The notes below the pieces were generated by a model. It searched no databases, was not told where the DNA came from, and saw nothing but the letters and a program-made list of their open reading frames with translations. From contig JAKAKU010000002.1 of assembly GCA_021824385.1 (NCBI GenBank), positions 1-18,709 on the forward strand: a stretch of DNA of 18,709 nucleotides, in the 5' to 3' direction. This stretch comes from a bacterium (GTDB taxonomy: Bacteria > Patescibacteriota > Microgenomatia > UBA8517). The position numbers and the translations under genes were made by a program. Numbering within the stretch: position 1 is the stretch's first letter; the number at the start of each line of letters is the position of its first letter. Below are positions 1 to 7,343 of this stretch, piece after piece.

Positions 1-890
1 ACTTTTTTATCTTCGACTTCATAACCAAAGCCGATAGCATTCAATTTATCTAGAAATATTTGTACATGAGGAACATGTACGTTATCTACTGTAACACTAC
101 CTTTTGTAATCAATCCAGCAGTCAACAAAGTGGCCACTTCTATCTTGTCAGGAATCACTTCAAACTCATCTAGAACAAGTCGATCTCTCCCTGTAATAAA
201 GATTCTGTCATTATATTCGTCGATACTTGCACCTGACTTTACTAAAAAATCTACCAAATTTAACGTCTCGGGGCTTTTGTTGTAGTTAATTATTTCAGTC
301 GTGTGCCCGTCCTGCAAGCTTGCTGCCAAAAGTATATTTATTGTTGTACCTCTACTTGGAAATGGTAATGTTATACTGCTATATTCGTTTGTTGAAGTCG
401 TTTTAATACCCGTAGTAGACTCTCCATTATCTTCAAATTTGAACCCTAGTTGTTCCAACGCAATGAAATGTTGTTCCATCGGTCTTTCTCCGATACTACA
501 GCCACCTGGCTGTGGAATAGTAGCATTATCAAATTTTGACAACAGAGCACCCAGGAAATAGTAAGATCCTCTAATCTTGTTTCCTAATTCTGTTGGGACT
601 TTTGAAGTGTGTATTGTTCTCGGATCAATCTTAACACTGTTTTCCCCTACTCTCTCTACTTGTGCGCCTATCTCGCCTAAAATTTCAATGAAACATTCAA
701 CATCATTAATTCTGGGTACATTATTAATCTGAATTGGCTCATCTAGTAAAACAGCACCGGCTAACACAGGAAAAGCTGCATTCTTCGATCCTCCAGCAGA
801 TATAGTTCCTTCTAATCTTTTGCCACCTTCTATTTCAAATGTTTGTGGAATTGGCTCATATTCTTTTAACTCTGATTTTCTTTCTTTCAT
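1..890 (-). CDS. murA: UDP-N-acetylglucosamine 1-carboxyvinyltransferase MurA, C-terminus cut by window edge
   Basis: MurA transfers enolpyruvate from PEP to UDP-GlcNAc, the first committed cytosolic step of peptidoglycan synthesis. Reading leftward from ATG at 890, the frame stays open to base 1 (about 296 of the usual ~420-430 residues). Visible family motifs are GGSKNAA near residue 33 (UDP-GlcNAc/PEP-binding lysine region), IRGSYYFLGALL, and PGGCSIGERPMEQH, where C131 matches the fosfomycin-reactive catalytic cysteine (Cys115 of E. coli). The protein has roughly 15 extra N-terminal residues before the usual start of the fold. A -10 hexamer TATAAT on the minus strand (904-899) would put the transcript start about 2 nt before the ATG. 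It is divergent from the HAD gene with a 40-bp gap. This is a host housekeeping gene; the family call is very secure. Confidence 0.95.
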   Translation of the reverse strand, partial: MKERKSELKEYEPIPQTFEIEGGKRLEGTISAGGSKNAAFPVLAGAVLLDEPIQINNVPRINDVECFIEILGEIGAQVERVGENSVKIDPRTIHTSKVPTELGNKIRGSYYFLGALLSKFDNATIPQPGGCSIGERPMEQHFIALEQLGFKFEDNGESTTGIKTTSTNEYSSITLPFPSRGTTINILLAASLQDGHTTEIINYNKSPETLNLVDFLVKSGASIDEYNDRIFITGRDRLVLDEFEVIPDKIEVATLLTAGLITKGSVTVDNVHVPHVQIFLDKLNAIGFGYEVEDKK

Positions 891-898
891 TTAGGGCT

Positions 899-924
899 AT
901 TATACAGATAAGTTGAGTTATAAT
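899..924. promoter_or_regulatory. Back-to-back -10 elements between murA and the HAD gene
   Basis: The 40-bp gap holds TATAAT on the plus strand (919-924), 6 nt before ATG 931, and TATAAT on the minus strand (904-899), 8 nt before the murA ATG at 890. No good -35 is visible for either. Both spacings imply leaderless or nearly leaderless transcripts. This is inferred from hexamer position only. Confidence 0.5.
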
Positions 925-930
925 ACTTTC

Positions 931-1524
931 ATGGAAATCCGCGCTTTATTTGTTGACCTCGGAGGAGTTGTTGTCGTTAACAGAGCTCGAGAAATTGGTG
1001 AGCAGTACGAGAAATCTGACGGTTTAACTCCACAAATGACCAAAAACGTCTTTCGATTTATTCAAACAGCTAAGCGAACTGAGGAAGAAATAAATATATA
1101 TCTTCAAAGCGTGAATATCGCACCCGATTTGTGGGAGAGATTTACAAAAGAATTTTATTCTTCTGAAACAAGAAATGATGATTTAGTAAAACTGCTCTTT
1201 GAGTTTAAAGAAAAAGGACTGTTAATAATTTTTACGACAAACAATTCAGATGCTGTTATGAAGGGCATGCAAAAATATGAAATTGAAAGTTTGCCAAATC
1301 TCGTTATAAATTCTTCTGAACTCCAAGTTGCCAAGCCAGACAAGGCCTTTTGGGAAGTGGCATTTCGTAAAACTCAGGAACTATTACCAGATTTAAATAA
1401 GGATGAAGTGTTGGTCATAGACGACAGTAACACAAACTGTATCTCTGCTCGTGAATTCGGATTTCAAACTTACAAATACATAAACAATTCAAATTCAGTA
1501 ACTGAGATTGTCGCGTTGATTTGA
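931..1524 (+). CDS. HAD superfamily hydrolase (subfamily IA, DxGG variant)
   Basis: This is a 197-residue cytosolic phosphatase-like protein; the substrate cannot be told. HAD motifs appear in order: motif I FVDLGGVV with nucleophile D9 (the second Asp is replaced by Gly, as in the FDLGGV branch of subfamily IA), motif II IIFTTNNS, motif III lysine in AKPDKAFWEVAF, and motif IV VLVIDDSNTN with the acidic pair. The helical cap lies between motifs I and II (about residues 15-95). ATG 931 was chosen over an in-frame TTG at 913 because the latter lies upstream of, and overlaps, the TATAAT at 919-924, and homology begins at MEIRALFVDLGG. There is no ribosome binding site, in keeping with a leaderless mRNA. 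Family call secure, function unknown. Confidence 0.9.
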   Translation: MEIRALFVDLGGVVVVNRAREIGEQYEKSDGLTPQMTKNVFRFIQTAKRTEEEINIYLQSVNIAPDLWERFTKEFYSSETRNDDLVKLLFEFKEKGLLIIFTTNNSDAVMKGMQKYEIESLPNLVINSSELQVAKPDKAFWEVAFRKTQELLPDLNKDEVLVIDDSNTNCISAREFGFQTYKYINNSNSVTEIVALI

Positions 1525-1549
1525 ATTAAATTCAATCTCATAGTATACT
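1521..1549 (+). promoter_or_regulatory. Sigma70-type promoter for the MarR-type gene
   Basis: TTGAAT (1521-1526), a 17-nt spacer and TATACT (1544-1549) make a near-consensus promoter. The expected start near 1556 leaves a ~44-nt leader containing AAAGGA about 9 nt before ATG 1600. The -35 overlaps the stop codon of the HAD gene. Confidence 0.65.
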
Positions 1550-1599
1550 TCCCTGTCTCTCTTTTTCTCGCTCGATGCATACGCAAAGGATAAGCGCAT

Positions 1600-1998
1600 A
1601 TGGATACGTTCGTAAAGCTTGGGGCAATTTTAGGGTTTCTCGAAGAGCGGATGTCTGAAGTGTTAGGTGACCTATCGTACACGGACTACCTTATTCTAAA
1701 GGAATTAGTTCAATCTGAGGTACCTCAAACGCCCACCACATTGGCTCGCGCGGCTAACAAGGTTCCGACCTCGTTCACGCCAATTCTCGACAAACTCGAG
1801 AAAAAGAAATTCCTAAAGCGCCGTCCGAACAAGCTGGATCGAAGATCGGTAAACATAAAACCGGTCAACAAAGTCAAGATTGCCAAGCTTATCGCAGAAC
1901 TTGAACCAAAGGTGAATGAAGTGCTCAACAGGTACTTCACATCTGAGGAACGAGCGCTTGTAGACACGCTGCACGCGCGTCTATACCCAGTCGATTAA
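1600..1998 (+). CDS. MarR-family winged-helix transcriptional regulator
   Basis: A 132-residue protein with the MarR layout: N-terminal dimerisation helix, helix-turn-helix (about residues 45-75, TPTTLARAANKVPTSFTPILDKL), a wing with KKFLKRRPNKLDRRSVNIKP (the basic RRxNxxDRRS-type wing typical of MarR proteins), and a C-terminal helix pair returning to the dimer interface. It would bind a palindromic operator as a dimer, often answering to small aromatic or oxidant ligands; target and ligand are not visible here. It has its own promoter and a strong terminator, so it is monocistronic. Codon use is clearly more GC-rich than in the flanking genes (GCG, CGC, CTC codons), hinting at a different origin. 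It is host-side, upstream of the element. Confidence 0.85.
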   Translation: MDTFVKLGAILGFLEERMSEVLGDLSYTDYLILKELVQSEVPQTPTTLARAANKVPTSFTPILDKLEKKKFLKRRPNKLDRRSVNIKPVNKVKIAKLIAELEPKVNEVLNRYFTSEERALVDTLHARLYPVD

Positions 1999-2014
1999 GA
2001 GAGACTCGGTTGGG

Positions 2015-2050
2015 GGGCAGGTGTGAATTTCACGCCTGCCCATATTTTTT
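2015..2050 (+). terminator. Rho-independent terminator after the MarR-type gene
   Basis: GGGCAGGTGTG (2015-2025) pairs with CACGCCTGCCC (2031-2041) in an 11-bp stem with one G-T pair and a 5-nt loop, followed by ATATTTTTT. It ends the MarR transcript 17 nt after the stop codon. Confidence 0.9.
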
Positions 2051-2055
2051 GCTCC

Positions 2056-2084
2056 TTGCACACTTCCCTCATTTCTGTAAAAAT
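2056..2084 (+). promoter_or_regulatory. Possible promoter of the acidic protein gene
   Basis: TTGCAC (2056-2061), a 17-nt spacer and AAAAAT (2079-2084) place the transcript start exactly at ATG 2091. The -10 match is poor, so the call is tentative. Confidence 0.35.
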
Positions 2085-2090
2085 CCCCTT

Positions 2091-2465
2091 ATGGTACGAC
2101 CGAAACAAGAAGAAATCGATGCACAACTCGCCCGACAAGAGCTCGATAGCGATGGATCAGAATCAGCCAGCGGAAGTAATCCAGTTCCAGGAACAGATGC
2201 AACTGCCGATGTAGATGCAATGGTTGAAGAAGTAATTGGAAACAAGCCTGAAGATCAAACAGAAGGCTTTAACATTGGAGATGCCGTCAACGAAGATGAA
2301 CACAAAATTCAACACGGCGATGAGATAAATGATTATGAAGCAGACGAAGAAGATTCAGATGATTTGGATATTGAAAGAAAAGAAGCAGTAACAGAAGACC
2401 CCAAAGGCGACCCCTATGACACTTTTGGCGAAGATGACGACCTCGACGATGCCTCTGAAGAATAA
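2091..2465 (+). CDS. Small, highly acidic hypothetical protein
   Basis: A 124-residue protein dominated by Asp and Glu, with no hydrophobic core, no signal peptide and no recognisable motif; it is probably largely disordered. The C-terminal third (YEADEEDSDDLD, then EDDDLDDASEE) is almost purely acidic. I start it at ATG 2091 (MVRPKQEEIDAQL) because the in-frame extension back to 2010 runs through the terminator stem and encodes an unrelated Cys/Phe-rich stretch. No Shine-Dalgarno is seen. It lies between the MarR terminator and the tRNA-His promoter, so it is probably a single-gene unit of the host. Acidic low-complexity proteins can act as protein chaperones or DNA mimics, but nothing here shows which. 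A real gene is likely; the function is unknown. Confidence 0.6.
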   Translation: MVRPKQEEIDAQLARQELDSDGSESASGSNPVPGTDATADVDAMVEEVIGNKPEDQTEGFNIGDAVNEDEHKIQHGDEINDYEADEEDSDDLDIERKEAVTEDPKGDPYDTFGEDDDLDDASEE

Positions 2466-2471
2466 CTAAAG

Positions 2472-2501
2472 TTCGAACTTTTGCTCCACATACGCTATAA
2501 T
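2472..2501 (+). promoter_or_regulatory. Promoter of the tRNA-His transcript
   Basis: TTCGAA (2472-2477), an 18-nt spacer and consensus TATAAT (2496-2501) lie about 110 bp before the tRNA. The transcript would carry a ~100-nt leader with several inverted repeats. Confidence 0.55.
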
Positions 2502-2517
2502 TGCCTAACTTCTTATA

Positions 2518-2537
2518 CAAAATGTTTAAACATTTTG
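2518..2537. repeat. Perfect 20-bp palindrome in the tRNA-His leader
   Basis: CAAAATGTTTAAACATTTTG is identical to its reverse complement. It lies about 17 nt after the -10 box, so it may be an operator or a leader hairpin. Further along the leader are TTTCAA-TTCG-TTGAAA and a stem between CTCGT and ACGAG directly before the tRNA. Confidence 0.7.
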
Positions 2538-2610
2538 AAGAGGAGCAACCGACATGCGTACGTAGTTTCAATTCGTTGAAACGGAGTGAAGCTCGTCGCG
2601 TTGCAACGAG

Positions 2611-2687
2611 GTGGATGTAGCTCAGTTGGTTAGAGCGCTGGTTTGTGGTACCAGAGGTCGCGGGTTCGAGTCCCGTCTTCCACCCCA
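2611..2687 (+). tRNA. tRNA-His (anticodon GTG), CCA encoded
   Basis: It folds as a full cloverleaf: acceptor GTGGATG with CTTCCAC (one T-T mismatch), D arm GCTC/GAGC, anticodon stem CTGGT/ACCAG around loop TTGTGGT with anticodon GTG, T arm GCGGG-TTCGAGT-CCCGT, discriminator C and encoded CCA (2685-2687). A G at 2610 can serve as the G-1 that marks tRNA-His, opposite C73. The 3' half is also read on the other strand as the end of the serine recombinase, so the gene is the apparent integration target of the element to its right. Confidence 0.97.
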
Positions 2688-4198
2688 AACGGGACACCTG
2701 AAGTCCCAAAGTCCATAATAGCCTGATAAATAGGGCTAATTTCGTAGTTCAATGTACTGTTATAGTTCCAAGACAGACCATTTGGGAAGATTGAACCAAG
2801 TAGTGCTTTTATTTGAGTAACGCTAGAGCGTTTATACGTTTCTCCAAAATCAGTTACTGTTTCTTTAATAAAATCTGTAAGCTTATTGATGTCGTACTTC
2901 TCTAAGGTAGAATCTGCCTTCGCAACTTGTGCTTTGGCCATTTTTTTCTCCAGTTCTGCATTTTGTTCCTTGAAGATTTCGTCTGTATAAATACCCATGA
3001 GGTTCTTCTCCACTAAAACTTTTCTCAAGTCTATAAGCCGCTGGATTTCACCGTCTGCAAGTTTTTTATTTGTTCTTAAATTTGAGACACGCTCTTCATA
3101 TGCTTCCTTTATATACTTGGTAAAAAGCTCAATACATTCTTCTCTGGGTGTTATCTCCTTAAGTAGCTTTATGATTGCCCCATCCAGTGTTTTTGCTGGA
3201 ATTGAAGTTGTACACTTCCCCGCACAGCGATAGTACGGATAGCGGTCATTTCGACCTTTGCTCCAACCAGCAGTTAGCCCTATTCCGCATTTTGAGCATT
3301 TCACTACTCTCCTGAGTGGAAAGTCTGGATTAACATAAGCACGCCTCGGTGTTGGAAACTTATAAGTACATCTACCGTCTAAATGGTTTTGTACTTTATA
3401 AAACTGTTCCATGGTAATCATGGGTCTATGCTGTCCTTTTACCTCTTCTGGGTAAACGTTTGAAGTTAATACTCCTGCGTAAAATTTTAACCTAAATATC
3501 CTCTGGACCGTTTGGGGTCGTAACTTATAACCCTTTTTACCGTGGACTGAATATAATCCCCACGTATTCATGAGTATTGCTATCTCACGCAAGCTTTTTG
3601 TTCCAGCTGCCATTAAGTCCCACGCACGTTTAACTTTATCCCAACTTTCAGGGTCTTCCACTGCATGGCTATCTTTTAAGATATAACCAAGAGGAGGTTT
3701 TCCATTAACCAATCCTGATAAATACCTCGCATGAAGTCCATTTTTTGTTCTTTCACTTTTGACATCATTATCATGCTGAGCAAAACTAGCCAAGATTGTT
3801 TCAAGTAGTGTCTCTGTTGGTGAAGTTCCGGTGGGCTCCGTCGCTGATATAAGTTTTACATCACATTCAATTAAGCTTTTTTTAATGGATAAGAAATCTG
3901 AAGTCTGGCGTGATAGCCTATCCAATCGGTAAACAAAGAGAGCGGTCACTTCCCTTTTGTTTTTTCTACAATACTTAAGTGCCTCATTAAGTACTGGTCT
4001 TCCAATAATATTTTTTGCCGACTTGCCTTCTTCTCTGAAAATCTGGGTTACAAAATAACCCCGGCGTATAGCCTCTTTTCGACAAATATCCTCCTGTGAA
4101 TCAAGCGAGAAATTATCAACCTGTTCTTCCGTCGAAACTCGGAGATATATAACTGCATTTTTACCAGTCTTTACGCTACTATTAGTCGTTTGTGTCAT
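2630..4198 (-). CDS. Large serine recombinase (site-specific integrase), ends within tRNA-His
   Basis: A 522-residue integrase for integration and excision of the element. Order of domains: catalytic resolvase domain (about 14-155) with nucleophile S22 in YLRVSTEEQ and the YRLDRLSRQTSDF arginine motif; recombinase domain (about 170-290); zinc ribbon (about 300-340) with CSKCG and a second cysteine pair in YYRCAGKC; then a coiled-coil-rich stretch and C-terminal domain. The last 18 codons and the stop are antisense to the tRNA (tail DGTRTRDLWYHKPAL), a sequence that comes from the tRNA and not from the recombinase family. In the excised circle the C-terminus may therefore differ. ATG 4198 overlaps the stop of the upstream 85-residue gene by 4 nt, so the two are co-translated. 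Confidence 0.94.
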   Translation of the reverse strand: MTQTTNSSVKTGKNAVIYLRVSTEEQVDNFSLDSQEDICRKEAIRRGYFVTQIFREEGKSAKNIIGRPVLNEALKYCRKNKREVTALFVYRLDRLSRQTSDFLSIKKSLIECDVKLISATEPTGTSPTETLLETILASFAQHDNDVKSERTKNGLHARYLSGLVNGKPPLGYILKDSHAVEDPESWDKVKRAWDLMAAGTKSLREIAILMNTWGLYSVHGKKGYKLRPQTVQRIFRLKFYAGVLTSNVYPEEVKGQHRPMITMEQFYKVQNHLDGRCTYKFPTPRRAYVNPDFPLRRVVKCSKCGIGLTAGWSKGRNDRYPYYRCAGKCTTSIPAKTLDGAIIKLLKEITPREECIELFTKYIKEAYEERVSNLRTNKKLADGEIQRLIDLRKVLVEKNLMGIYTDEIFKEQNAELEKKMAKAQVAKADSTLEKYDINKLTDFIKETVTDFGETYKRSSVTQIKALLGSIFPNGLSWNYNSTLNYEISPIYQAIMDFGTSGVPFGVEDGTRTRDLWYHKPAL

Positions 4199-4452
4199 GG
4201 TTTGTTTCCGTTTTCAAGAAGCTCACTTAATGTTTTTCCATTAAATGCTTTTCTCTCAAATTCGTCCAACCAACTTTCAGCTAGGAAATGAATTTCTGTG
4301 ACTGTGTTCTTGAGGTTTTCTTCGGGGAAATTAGTAGCCAATGGGCCAAGTACTCTTTTTGCTTCCTGTAGGTCATCTTCTGAAATGAAAACACTTTGAG
4401 CAGCTTCGTTAATGGGTTGTTTTATCTCTCTATTTAGTCGAGTTATATTCAT
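4195..4452 (-). CDS. Small hypothetical protein co-transcribed with the recombinase
   Basis: An 85-residue soluble protein with no family I recognise: mostly helical, charged, no cysteines, no membrane segment, and ending in a short Gly/Asn-rich tail. It is preceded by AAAAAGG 3-4 nt before the ATG, and its stop overlaps the recombinase start by 4 nt (ATGA on the minus strand), so the two genes are one unit. Small genes next to serine integrases sometimes encode the recombination directionality factor or an autoregulator; the tandem repeats directly upstream would suit a repressor. Neither role is shown by the sequence. Confidence 0.65.
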   Translation of the reverse strand: MNITRLNREIKQPINEAAQSVFISEDDLQEAKRVLGPLATNFPEENLKNTVTEIHFLAESWLDEFERKAFNGKTLSELLENGNKP

Positions 4453-4458
4453 GCCTTT

Positions 4459-4503
4459 TTATATATCCGTCTTATATATCCGTATATTGATATAATATAT
4501 CCT
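4459..4503. repeat. Tandem TTATATATCCGT operator-like repeats
   Basis: TTATATATCCGT occurs at 4459-4470 and again at 4472-4483 (13-bp period), with a weaker third copy, AATATATCCTT, at 4495-4505. They lie between the recombinase-operon start codon and its promoter and directly upstream of a plus-strand -10, so a single bound protein could control both directions. Confidence 0.7.
4488..4496 (+). promoter_or_regulatory. Extended -10 promoter toward the coupling-protein gene
   Basis: TGATATAAT (4488-4496) is an extended -10 element facing the coupling-protein gene. It overlaps the -10 of the minus-strand promoter, so the two transcripts probably compete. No convincing -35; the leader would be ~105 nt. 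Confidence 0.45.
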
Positions 4504-4521
4504 TTTAGGGATAGTTGTCAA
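4492..4521 (-). promoter_or_regulatory. Promoter of the recombinase operon
   Basis: On the minus strand, consensus TTGACA (4521-4516) is followed, 16-18 nt later, by TATATT/TATTAT (within 4499-4492). The tandem repeats lie just downstream, in the early transcribed region, a position where a bound repressor would block initiation or clearance. Confidence 0.65.
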
Positions 4522-4608
4522 GCATGATTTGAGGTGATTTTCCTTTACAGATGACCACTTTTGATATAGACTCCTGGTTAATCTGCCTTGGGAATATCTT
4601 AAGGCACC

Positions 4609-7221
4609 ATGGAAATAATAACTCAAAGTTTTTTCAATCAAATACTTCCCCATCTGTCACTTTCTTTACCAGTAATTTCCTATTATTTAATACTTTCATT
4701 TGCTTTTTTATTAAGTGCTATTTTTTTACTTTTCGCCTTGAATGTTTTTCGTAAGCTCCTCATTGTCTATTTGCAGTTAAAAGACTCTTTCACCTTTCTT
4801 GAAGTAAAACCTCCAAAGGAAACACTTCAAAGCTCATACACTACAGAACAATTGTTCATGCTGATTCACGGCCTGGCAAAACAACGTTCATGGCTTCATA
4901 GAATGATTGGGTACTCAAAGAACTACTCATTTGAAATTGTCTCGAGTAAGGATGAAGGAATTCGCTATCTCCTTCGAGTAAATGAAGAAGATGCAGATCT
5001 TGTTAAAAAAGGACTTATGTCATATCTGCCTGGAGTTAACGTTGTTGAAACGAAAGACTATACACATGCTTCATTTGATCAAACTGATGCTTTAGTTGCT
5101 GATTTTGTACTCTCAAGTCACTTTGCTTTTCCTTTGAAGCGACAAAACGAACTTGAAGAACACGATCCGATCGCATATATGACGGGAAGCATGACCAAGC
5201 TCACTCAAGACGAAATTGTAGCATTTCAGCTCGTGGCTGCTCCTGTTAGTAAGGGATGGATTAAAGATATCAGTCGTATTTCTCATTTGATGTATAAAAA
5301 TGATGATTTAGTAGAAGGGTTACGACGAGGAAACAATAGTAGTTTGCTTTTTAAGATTGTAAAATTTGTATTCTTTCTTTTCCTTCATATCCTGATATTA
5401 CCAATAGGAATAATCGTATTTATTTTTTCAGGAGCAAATGAAGGGCCGTTTCTATCGTTGCCATTTGAACACAATAAGAAAAAGACACCTAACCCGTATC
5501 AGTCAGAGCTGGAGCTAATAGTGAAAGGGAAGCTCGATCAGCAGCTGTTCACAAGTTCGCTACGATTACTGGTCATTGGGAACAAGTCAGAATCTCGTAC
5601 TAGAATAAGAGGCTTTGCTTCATCTCTCTCTTCATTTACTAATTCGTATCAATCATTACGCACCTCTCACTCAATGAAGTTTGAATTTCTACGGAAATTG
5701 AGAGCCTTTATGTTCCATGAGCGATTGTTGCGTTTTTTTGGGAACTCTATTCTTTCTGTCTCTGAAGTCTCAGATCTGTATCACTTTCCTTTTACGACGA
5801 CGACACGAACTGAGGATATTCAAAAAGTACATAGTAAAGAACTTCCAGCTCCAGTGTCCTTGAAGAAGACTCAAGACTTAGACGTTGTATTTGCCAAAAA
5901 TACCTTTGGTGGGACATCTACAAGCATTGGGCTAAATCTTGAAGAGCGCAGACGCCATATGTACGTAATCGGAGCGACGGGAACCGGAAAATCTACCATG
6001 CTTCTCTCGATGATTAAACAAGATATGGAGCATGGCAAAGGTATCTGTGTTATCGATCCACACGGAGAATTGATTGAAAGTGTTTTATCTTTAGTCCCTG
6101 AGAATAGAATCAAAGATGTTATTTACTTTAATCCCGATGATATTAGTTTTCCTGTGGGATTGAATATTTTAGAGATTCCGGCTGATTTATCAGGAGATGT
6201 ACTGCTTCGAGAAAAAGAACTGATTGCGGAAAGTATCATTTCTCTATTCCATAAAGTGTGGGGTGAGCAATATACAGGACCTCGAATGGAATATATCTTA
6301 AGAAACACCATTCATACTGCTTTTCTTGTTCCCAATGCGACATTATTTACGATCTATAAATTGTTGATCAATGAGGATTACCGAAAAGAAGTGACTGCAA
6401 AAATTACAGATGAAAATTTACACGACTTCTGGAAATACGAATTCAGTAAGGCTGGAGACTATCAAGTCGTGTCCATGATTTCCCCGATTACCAATAAAAT
6501 TGGCCGTTTCCTGTTCTCACCGATTGCAAAACGCATCTTAGAGCAAGAAAAATCCACGATTAACTTTGACGACATTATGGATTCTGGGAAGATTCTTTTA
6601 TGTAATGTTTCTAAAGGAAAGATTGGTGAAGATAATTCTCAAGTGTTTGGAGCTTTGATCATGACAAAGATTCAGCTTGCAGCATTGAAGCGAGCACGGG
6701 TTAGGAGTGAAGATCGTAGAGACTTTTATTTCTATGTTGATGAATTCCAAAACTTTGCGACTCCTTCCTTTGCTCAGATTTTGTCCGAAGCCAGAAAGTA
6801 TCGGTTAAATGCTATTCTCGCACATCAAACTACATCCCAACTAGAAGACAAGTCGTTAGTAAACATAACACTCGCCAATACGGGAACGGTAATTTGTTTT
6901 CGCACCTCTAACCCAGAAGATGAACGTCTAATTTTGCCTCAGTTTGTGCCGTATGTTCAGCCGGGAGAGATTTACAATCTTCCATCATTCCATTTTTATA
7001 TCAAAATCAGTGCCTTACATCCTGAAGAGCCTTTTTCAGGCCAAACAATTCCGGTTACTGTTCCTCGAAATGATGCATATGCAGAACGTATTGTCCAAGC
7101 CTCTCGAGATCACTTTGCCAAAGAATATATTGCTCCTGTGAACACCTTCAAGCCAACGAAGACTCAGACAAAAGAGACAAAATCTGTTCCAAAAAAAACG
7201 CCAAAAAAAAGATTTCAGTAA
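4609..7221 (+). CDS. VirD4/TraD-type coupling ATPase with type IV secretion DNA-binding domain
   Basis: An 870-residue membrane ATPase that would bring the processed DNA to the mating channel. Two hydrophobic stretches (about 22-50 and 250-275) anchor it, with a ~200-residue cytosolic or external domain between them. The motor domain follows: Walker A GATGTGKS (455-462), DPHGE shortly after, Walker B FYFYVDEFQNF (D711, E712), and the sensor-like AHQTTSQL. The C-terminus is a basic Lys/Thr-rich tail (KETKSVPKKTPKK), likely for DNA or partner contacts. AAGG stands about 6 nt before ATG 4609. It is followed 12 nt later by the frame of the relaxase-like gene. The TraD/VirD4 group is clear; the double-anchor N-terminus is longer than in classical VirD4, as often seen in elements of CPR and other monoderm bacteria. 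Confidence 0.92.
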   Translation: MEIITQSFFNQILPHLSLSLPVISYYLILSFAFLLSAIFLLFALNVFRKLLIVYLQLKDSFTFLEVKPPKETLQSSYTTEQLFMLIHGLAKQRSWLHRMIGYSKNYSFEIVSSKDEGIRYLLRVNEEDADLVKKGLMSYLPGVNVVETKDYTHASFDQTDALVADFVLSSHFAFPLKRQNELEEHDPIAYMTGSMTKLTQDEIVAFQLVAAPVSKGWIKDISRISHLMYKNDDLVEGLRRGNNSSLLFKIVKFVFFLFLHILILPIGIIVFIFSGANEGPFLSLPFEHNKKKTPNPYQSELELIVKGKLDQQLFTSSLRLLVIGNKSESRTRIRGFASSLSSFTNSYQSLRTSHSMKFEFLRKLRAFMFHERLLRFFGNSILSVSEVSDLYHFPFTTTTRTEDIQKVHSKELPAPVSLKKTQDLDVVFAKNTFGGTSTSIGLNLEERRRHMYVIGATGTGKSTMLLSMIKQDMEHGKGICVIDPHGELIESVLSLVPENRIKDVIYFNPDDISFPVGLNILEIPADLSGDVLLREKELIAESIISLFHKVWGEQYTGPRMEYILRNTIHTAFLVPNATLFTIYKLLINEDYRKEVTAKITDENLHDFWKYEFSKAGDYQVVSMISPITNKIGRFLFSPIAKRILEQEKSTINFDDIMDSGKILLCNVSKGKIGEDNSQVFGALIMTKIQLAALKRARVRSEDRRDFYFYVDEFQNFATPSFAQILSEARKYRLNAILAHQTTSQLEDKSLVNITLANTGTVICFRTSNPEDERLILPQFVPYVQPGEIYNLPSFHFYIKISALHPEEPFSGQTIPVTVPRNDAYAERIVQASRDHFAKEYIAPVNTFKPTKTQTKETKSVPKKTPKKRFQ

Positions 7222-7299
7222 AGAAAAAAGTATATGCCGGTACATGCAGTAAAGAAGGGTGTTTTAAGGCTAAATGATGTAGACTCTTTGATCTCTATT

Positions 7300-7313
7300 C
7301 CTTCTAAAGAAGG
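7300..7313. repeat. Inverted repeat CCTTCT-AA-AGAAGG before the relaxase-like gene
   Basis: Perfect 6-bp arms around AA, between the coupling-protein stop and the preferred relaxase-like start. See also the stronger repeat 14 bp downstream; the pair could form an origin of transfer or a translational control site. Confidence 0.5.
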
Positions 7314-7326
7314 GAAGGAAAATATA

Positions 7327-7343
7327 TCACCCCGAAGGGGTGA
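7327..7343. repeat. Hairpin TCACCCC-GAA-GGGGTGA upstream of the relaxase-like gene
   Basis: Perfect 7-bp GC-rich arms with a 3-nt loop, ending 13 nt before ATG 7357. There is no T-tract, so it is not an ordinary terminator. It could be recognised as DNA (transfer origin) or as RNA (folded leader controlling translation). Confidence 0.6.

Noticed and set aside
301..561. Plus-strand frame of 86 codons within murA
   Set aside because: It is antisense to a well-conserved part of MurA including the catalytic cysteine.
2010..2090. N-terminal extension of the acidic protein
   Set aside because: It runs through the MarR terminator stem and T-tract and has unrelated composition.
2555..2566. Three-codon frame ATG CGT ACG TAG with a Shine-Dalgarno-like GAGGAG
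   Set aside because: Too short to support as a gene; mentioned only as part of the unusual tRNA leader.
2287..2709. Minus-strand frame over the tRNA and acidic gene with a GLEPATSGTTNQRSNQLSY-like stretch
   Set aside because: This is the other-frame translation of the tRNA-His gene, a common spurious peptide, joined to the antisense of the acidic gene.
4551..4754. Plus-strand frame starting before the coupling-protein gene
   Set aside because: It lies mostly inside the coupling-protein gene in another frame; no start signal or recognisable protein.
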